Shown here: in pieces, positions 57,705 to 64,000 of the stretch
Layout of the letters: every line of letters begins with the position of its first letter
Numbering within the stretch: the stretch's first letter is position 1
NCBI GenBank assembly: GCA_037176705.1
Contig: CM073885.1
Coordinates: 160,136,290 to 160,200,289 of the forward strand
Reading direction: 5' to 3'
From: Molossus alvarezi
Taxonomy: Eukaryota > Chordata > Mammalia > Chiroptera > Molossidae
Length of the DNA stretch: 64,000 nucleotides
Program-made: the position numbers and the translations under genes
The notes under the pieces: generated by a model
The model's input: only the letters and a program-made list of their open reading frames with translations
The model's database searches: none
What the model was told of the DNA's origin: nothing

Positions 57705-58613
57705 ATGAGGAGACAAAGAAACAGGTCCCAAAGGAAAGAACAGAACAAAACCCCAAGAACAGAACTAAGCGAAATGGAGATAAGCAATCTAACAGATGCT
57801 GAGTTCAAAGTACTGCTTATAAGGATGCTCAATGAACTTAGTGAGGGCCTCAAGAGCATAAAAAAGGACCAGTCAGAAATGATGAATGCACAGTCAGAAC
57901 TGAAGGAGGCATGAATAATTTACACAGCTTCAATAGTAGAGTACGTAAATCCAACAAGCAAACCATCGATTTGGAATATAAGGAAGCAAAAAACGCCCAG
58001 TCAGAACAGCAAATAGAAAAAAGAATCCAAAAAAATGAGGATAGTGTAAGGAGCCTCTGGGACAACTTCAAGCGTGCCAACATTCGCATCCTGGGGTGCC
58101 AGAAGGAGAAGAGAGAAAGAACAAGAAATCGAAAACCTGTTTGAAACAATAATGGCAGAAAACTTTCCTAACTTGATGAAGGAAACAGACATACAAGTCT
58201 GGGAAGCATAGGGAGTCCCAAACAAGATGAACCTCAGGAAGCCCACACCAAGACACATCATCATCAAAATGCAAAAGGTTCAAGACAAAGACAGAATCTT
58301 AAAAGCAGCAAGAGAAAGGCAGCTAGTTACCTACAAGGGAGTTCCCATAAGGCTGTCAGCTGATTTCTCAAAAGAAACTTTGCAGGCCAGAAGGGAGTGG
58401 CAAGAAATATTCAGAGGGATGAAAAGCAAGAACCTACAACTAAGATTACTCTATCCTGCAAAGCTGTCATTTAGAATCGATGGCCATATAAAGACTTTCC
58501 CAGACAAGAAAAAGTTAAAGGAGTTCATCACCACCAAACCGTTATTATATGAAATGATGAAGGGTCTTTTTGAAGAAAAAGATAAAATATATGAACAAAC
58601 AAAATGGCAATGA
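57705..58613 (+). pseudogene. HAL1 ORF1p, frameshifted
   Basis: Three open pieces (57705-57914, 57911-58144, 58227-58613) in different frames give N-terminus, coiled coil and C-terminal domain. Relative to the intact copy at 15177 there are deletions near 57850 and 57910, a frame change near 58100 and a stop near 58209. Confidence 0.83.
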
Positions 58614-58767
58614 ATACATATCTATCGACAATGGGATCTACAAACAAAATGAACAGGTAGAACAGAAACATTCTCATAGATACAGAGAACATTTTGTTAG
58701 TTGCCAGTTGGGAGGGGAGTTGGGGAAATGGGTGAAAAAGATGAAGAGATTAAGAAGTAAAAATTCA

Positions 58768-59013
58768 GCCCTGGTTGGTTTGGCTTAGCGGTTAGAGCGT
58801 CGGCCTGCGGTCCTGAGAGACCCGGGTTCGGTTCCCGCTAAGGGCGCGTACCTCAGTTGCAGTTTGTCCCTGGCCCAGGTCGGTTGTGTGGGTGGCAGCC
58901 ACTCGATATGTTCCTTTCACATCGATGTTTCTCTCTCTCTCTCCTCCTCTCTCTCCCTCCCACTCTACCTGAACAGAAGATGAAAAAATGTTCTCGGGTG
59001 AGGATTAAAAAAA
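58768..59013 (+). repeat. VES-type SINE in HAL1 3'UTR
   Basis: Full-length forward copy; duplication aagaagtaaaaattca (58752-58767) and aagaagtacaaattca (59014-59029). Confidence 0.93.
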
Positions 59014-59250
59014 AAGAAGTACAAATTCATTGCTAGACTGACAAACCTCAAAGGGGAAGGGGTTGGGGGGTGGTGGTGGAAAGAAATAAACCGAAGAACT
59101 TATATGCATAACCAATGGACACAAATAATAGTGTGAGAAAGGTGGGGGGGGCGAGAGTGGGGAGGAAGGGGTCAATGGGGGAAAAATGTGAAACATCTGT
59201 AATACATTTTACATTCAACAATAAAGATTAAAAAAAAAAAGTAGGTGGAC

Positions 59251-59607
59251 ACTATGAGAAAAAAGAGGTACAGAAATAGAAGACAGTGTACCATGTTCTA
59301 GGTAGGTTAAGGCGACCTTTTGCAAAGAAAGGTTGGTAATTTACTTGTTTATTTACATAGTTATATCTTGTCATGTTCCCAAAAGGATTTGTGACAAATA
59401 ACTGGAATATTAGACTGGGATCAACTTGTGTAGGACCTTGCATTTTAGGTAATAGAATTTATTATTCCATGGAGAATAAAGAGTATCAATCAATCAGGAT
59501 TGTGTTTGATAAATTTCCACCTTTTTTTTTTTTTAATTTATATTGGCAACATATATTTGGCTAAGCAGTTATTGGAAAATCTACATTGTTTCATTTTTTC
59601 ATTCAGA
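59251..59607. other. Unique sequence
   Basis: Nothing recognised apart from a T-run at 59521-59534. Confidence 0.35.
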
Positions 59608-62600
59608 AACTCTTTTTTTGTTTCAGATGTATCTCTTTTTTACTCCATTTACATACGCTCCCCATTCCCCCCAGCCCATCCCCAGTTTTGTTGTCCATGT
59701 CCATTGGTTATGCGTACATGCATATAAGTTCTGTGGTTTATCTCTTCCCTCCCCCCACAACCCACTCATCTGAGGGTTGTCAGTCTATACCCCACTTTCA
59801 CGTCTCTGGGTCTACCCTATTCATCAGATTGTTATTTTCACTATATTCCACAAATAAATAAGATCATGTGGTATTTGTCTTTTTCTGCTTGGCTTGTTTT
59901 GCTTAGGATAATACTTTCCAGGTCCCTCCATATCGTCTCAAAAAATAAAGAGATCTTTCTTTCTTACAGCTGCATAGTACTCCATTCTATATATGTACCA
60001 CCGCTTTTTTATCCATTCGTCTAGGCTTGCTTAAGGTATATTACTAGAAGTGGAAACACTGGGTCAAATGGCAATTCAATTTTTAATTTTTTGAGGTAAC
60101 ACCATAGTGTTTTCCATAGCGGCTGCACCAGTCTGCATTCTCACCAGCAGTGTAGTAGAGCCCCCTTTTCTCTACAACCTCGACAACACTTGTTGTTTGA
60201 TGATTTGTTGATAGCGGCCATTCTGACAGGTGTGAGGTGATACCTCATTGTTGTTTTAATTTGCATCTCTCTGATGATTAGTGATGTTGAGCATTTCTTC
60301 ATATGTCTCTTGGCCATTTGTATGTCCTGTTTGGAGAGGTGTCTGTTCAGCTTCTCTGCCCATTTTTTAATTGGGTTGTCTTCCTTTTGTTGAGTTGTAT
60401 GAGTACTCTATATATTTTGAAAATTAACCCCTTATCTGATGTATCATTGGCAATGATGCTCTTCCATACAAGGGTTGCTTTTCCATTTTGATGATTGTTT
60501 CTTTTGCTGTGCAGAAGCTTTAGAGTTTGATGTAGTCCCATGTGTTCATTTTTTTCTTTGTTTCTGTTGCTTTAGGTGAAAATTCTGCTGTGTATGATGC
60601 CCGGAATTTTGTTGCCTACATTTTCTTCTAGGATTTTTATGGATTCACAGGTCACAATTAAATTTTTTATCCATTTTGAGTTTATTTTTGTGTATGGTGT
60701 AAGTTGATGGTCTAGTTTTTGTTTTTGTTTTTGTATGTAGCTGTCCAATTTTCCCAACACCATTTATTAAAGAGGCTGTCTTTACTCCACTGTATGCTCT
60801 TGCCACCTTTGTCAAATATTAATTGAGCATATTGCCTTGGGTCCACTTCTGGGTTCTCTGTTCTGTTGCACTGGTCTATATGCCTGTTCTTGTGCCAGTA
60901 CCTGGCTGTTTTGATTACAGTCGCTTTGTAGTATAACCTGGTATCTGGTATTGTGATCCCACCTACTTTGTCCTTGTTTTTCAAGATTTCTGTGGCTATT
61001 TGGGGTCTTTTTTGGTTCCATATAAACTTTTGAAGTTTTTGTTCTAGTTCTGTGAAATATGTTGTTGCTTTTTTTATGGGGATTGCACTGAATCTAGAAT
61101 GCTTTGGGTAATATGGACATTTTAATGATGTTAATTCTTCCAATCTATGAACGAGGTATATGCTTCCACTTTTTTATATCTTTCTCTATTTCTTTTTTTC
61201 AATGTCCTGTCGTTTTCTGCAAATAGGTCCTTTACTTCTTTGATTAAGTTTATTCCTAGGTATCTTAATTTTTTTGCCGTGATGGTAAATGGGATTGTTT
61301 TTTCAGTTTCTCTTTCTGTGAGTTCATCATTGGTGTATAAGAATGTCGTCGATTTCTTGACGTTAATTTTGTATCCTGCTACTTTGCCAAATTCATTTAT
61401 TAAGTCTAGTAGATTTTTGATGGAGTCTTTAGGGTTTTCTATGTATAATATCATGTCACCTGCAAATAAGGACAGTTTCACTTCCTCCTTTCCAATTTGG
61501 ATCCCTTTTATTTTTCATCATGTCTGATTACTGTGCCTAAGACTTCCAGTACTATGTGAAATAAGAGTGGCAAAAGTGGGCATTCTTGTCTTGTTCCTGT
61601 TCTTAAGGGAAATGCTTTTATTTTCTGCCCATTGAGTATGATGTTGGCTGTAGGTCTTTCATATATGGCCTTTATTATGTCGAGATATGATCACTCTATT
61701 CCCAGATTGCTGAGTGTTTTTATCAGTAATGGATGCTGGATTTTGTCGAATGCCTTTTCAGCATCTGTTGATATGATCATGTGGTTTTATTCTTCCTTTT
61801 GTTTATGTGGTGTATCACATTTATTGATTTGCGAATATTGTACCAGCCTTGCATCCCTGGGATGAATTCCACTTGGTCATGGTGAATAATTTTTTTTGAT
61901 GTATTGCTGGATCCGATTTGCTAGTATTTTGTTCAGGTTTTTGGCATCTATGTTCATCAGGGATATTGGCCTGTAGTTTTCTTTTTTTGTAGTGTCTTTT
62001 TCTGGTTTTGGAATTAGAATTATGCTGGCCTCATAAGACGAGTTTGGAAGTCTTCCTTCTTCTTGAATTTTGTGACAAAGTTTGAGGAGAATGGGTGTTA
62101 GTTCTTTTTGAATGTTTGGTAAAACTCCCCCGTGAAGCCATCTGGGCCTGGGCTTTTGTTTGCTGAGAGAGTCTTGATTACATCTTCAATTTCTTCTGTT
62201 GTTATTGGTCTGTTCAAGTTTTCTATCTCTTCCCAGTCCAGTTTTTGGAGACTATGTGTTTCTAGGAATTTGTCCATTTTTCTTAGATTGTCAAATTTGT
62301 TGCCATATAATTGTTCATAGTAATTCTTAACGATGTTTGGTATTTCTGTGTTGTCAGTTGTTACTTCTTTTTCATTTCTGATTTTGTGTATTTGGGTTCT
62401 CTCTGTTAGTTTCTTGGTGAGTCTAGCTAAGGGTTTATCAATCTTGTTTATCTTTTAGAAAACCCAGCTCTTTGTTTCATTGATTCTTTGAATTGTTTTT
62501 TTGGTCTGTATGTGATTTATTTCTGCTCTGATCTTTACTATTTCCTTCCTTCTACTTGCTCTGGGGTTTTCTTTTTGTTTGCTTTCTAGTTCTTTAAGTT

Positions 62601-63612
62601 GTGAGGTTAGATAGTCTATTAGAAAGTTTTCTTGTTTCTTGAGGTAGGCCTGTAGTGCTATGAACTTCCCTCTCAGAACTGCTTTCGCTGCATCCCATAG
62701 ATTTTGTGTTTTTGTGTGTTCATTTTCATTGGTTTCCAGGAAATTTTTAATTTCTTCCTTGATCTCTTCAGTAACCCATTCATTGTTTAATAACATGCTA
62801 TATAGCCTCCATGTGTTCAAATTTCTTTGCATGTTATTGTTGCTATTGATTTCTAGTTTCATGCCATTATGATCTGAGAAGATGCTTGATATGATTTCAA
62901 TCTTGAACTTGTAGAGATTTAGTTTGTGTCCTAACATGTGGTCTATGTTTGAGAATGTTGCATGTGCACTTGGGAAGAATGTGAATTCTGTAGTTTGGGG
63001 ATGTAATTCTCTGTAGATATCTATTAAATCCATTTGGCCTAGTGCTTCATTTAGAGTTTCTGTTTCCTTGATAATTTTTTGTCTAGAGTATCTATCTAGT
63101 GGTGTCACCGGGGTGTTGAAGTGTCCTGCTATGATTGTATTGCTGTCGATTTCTCCTTTGAAGTCCTCCAGAAGATTTTTGATATATTTTGGTGCACCTA
63201 TATTGGGTGCTACATGTTTATCAAGGTTATGTCTTCCTGTTGGAAAGATTCTTTCAATATTATGTAATGGCCTTCTTTGTCTCTAGTTATGGCCTTCATT
63301 TTGAAATCTATTTCATCATAGATGAGTATTGATACCCCAGCTTTTTTTTTCTTTTCTGTTTGCTTGGAAGATTTTTTTCCATCCCTTCACTTTCAACCTA
63401 TGTGAGTCTTTTGTTGTGAGGTGGGCCTCTTGTAAACAACATATAGATGAGTCATGTTTTCTTATCCAGTCAGCTACTCTGTGTCTTTTTATCGAAGCAT
63501 TCAGTACATTTACATTTAAGGTGATTATTGATATGTACTTATTTATTGCCATTTTTGTTTAGTGTGGTTATATTTTTCTTCCTATTTCTTCTACTAAATA
63601 CAGCAGTGCTTT
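59608..63612 (-). mobile_element. LINE-1, reverse: ORF2 and 3'UTR
   Basis: The minus strand holds ORF2 from its ATG (63552) to the C-terminus (about 59985) and then the 3'UTR to about 59608. Its ORF1 side is cut off at 63613 by another L1. Open pieces are endonuclease (63552-63316 and 63108-62455), reverse transcriptase (61481-61131) and C-terminal (61143-60712). Confidence 0.86.
59985..63552 (-). pseudogene. LINE-1 ORF2p, disrupted
   Basis: It starts with MAINKYIS and the endonuclease QEAHL motif (usual QETHL), then has frameshifts near 63330 and 63110 and several in reverse transcriptase; the catalytic box reads FAGD (about 61460, usual FADD). It is coding-dead. Confidence 0.83.
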
Positions 63613-64000
63613 TATTTTTTTTTTTTAATGAATTTTTATTTATTTTTTTGTTACAGACATTTTACCTTTTTACCCCATTGGCACCCCCCACCCCACCCCA
63701 CCTCCACCCTGTCCCCGGCTTAGTTGTCCATGTCCATTGGTCATGCATACATGCATATAAGTTCTGTGGTTTATCTCTTCCCACCCCCCCACCCCCCATC
63801 CCCTCCTCTGAGGGATGTCAGTCTGTGCCCTACTTCCATGTGTCTGGGTCTACTGTATTCCTCAGACTGTTATGTTCATTATATTCCGTATATAAGTGAG
63901 ATCATGTGGTATTTGTCTTTTTCTGCTTGGCTTCTTTCACTTAGGATAATACTTTCCAGGTCCCTCCATGTCGTCTCAAAGGATAAGAGATCTTTCTTTC
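63613..64000 (-). mobile_element. Second reverse LINE-1, 3' end, runs off window
   Basis: A T-run (63618-63630) begins the 3' end of another reverse L1, whose 3'UTR and last ORF2 codons fill the window to 64000. It inserted at the ORF1/ORF2 boundary of the previous L1. Its left target copy cannot be checked because the right side is outside. Confidence 0.85.

Larger units (their letters stand above)
56812..59240 (+). mobile_element. HAL1 element upstream of MEIG1
   Basis: Complete forward HAL1: 5'UTR from 56812, ORF1 57705-58613, 3'UTR and A-tail to 59240. The duplication agtaggtggac flanks it (56801-56811 and 59240-59250). A SINE lies in its 3'UTR at 58768. Confidence 0.9.

Overview
The window is mammalian nuclear DNA, almost certainly from an echolocating bat. 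Evidence: more than twenty copies of a tRNA-derived SINE of the chiropteran VES type, young and old LINE-1 copies, several short LINE-1 relatives of the half-L1 (HAL1) type that carry only ORF1, endogenous retrovirus pieces and ancient mammalian repeats (MIR/L2, Tigger-like, L1M-like). I cannot fix the bat family from this sequence.

Two host genes are recognisable, both on the minus strand. MEIG1 has its complete 88-codon coding sequence in two exons (49214..49351 and 40192..40320, phase-0 splice). OLAH has its first two coding exons (19021..19052 and 17836..17966, a split Arg codon at the junction); its remaining exons must lie left of the window. MEIG1 followed by OLAH in the same orientation matches the order on human 10p13, which supports both calls.

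Layout. 1-4743: 3' part of a gammaretrovirus-like ERV (pol, env, LTR), antisense to OLAH. 4744-17640: stacked LINE-1 copies, including a full-length one (about 6632-13275), a HAL1 with an intact 313-codon ORF1 (14274-16487) and ancient L1 remnants. 17641-19790: OLAH exons and intron. 19791-24107: a short mosaic ERV (LTR, PBS, gag start, betaretrovirus-like pol piece), a 5'-only HAL1 fragment, old L1 and an inverted related LTR. 24211-32098: a reverse L1 fragment abutting an almost full-length forward L1. 32636-38750: an old reverse L1 split by a HAL1 that is itself split by a younger HAL1. 38757-49380: MEIG1 with its 8.9-kb intron, which holds a SINE, a HAL1, a Tigger-like element and a 5'-truncated L1. 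49381-59607: MEIG1 upstream sequence with many SINEs, a U6 retropseudogene and another HAL1. 59608-64000: a reverse L1 interrupted by a second reverse L1 that runs off the end.

I found no CRISPR array, operon or new multi-gene system. The points most worth a second look are the long open env frame with a Cys-to-Ser change, the intact HAL1 ORF1 with a perfect target-site duplication, a SINE inverted pair 65 nt upstream of the MEIG1 coding exon, the mosaic ERV and a SINE with a fold-back head.
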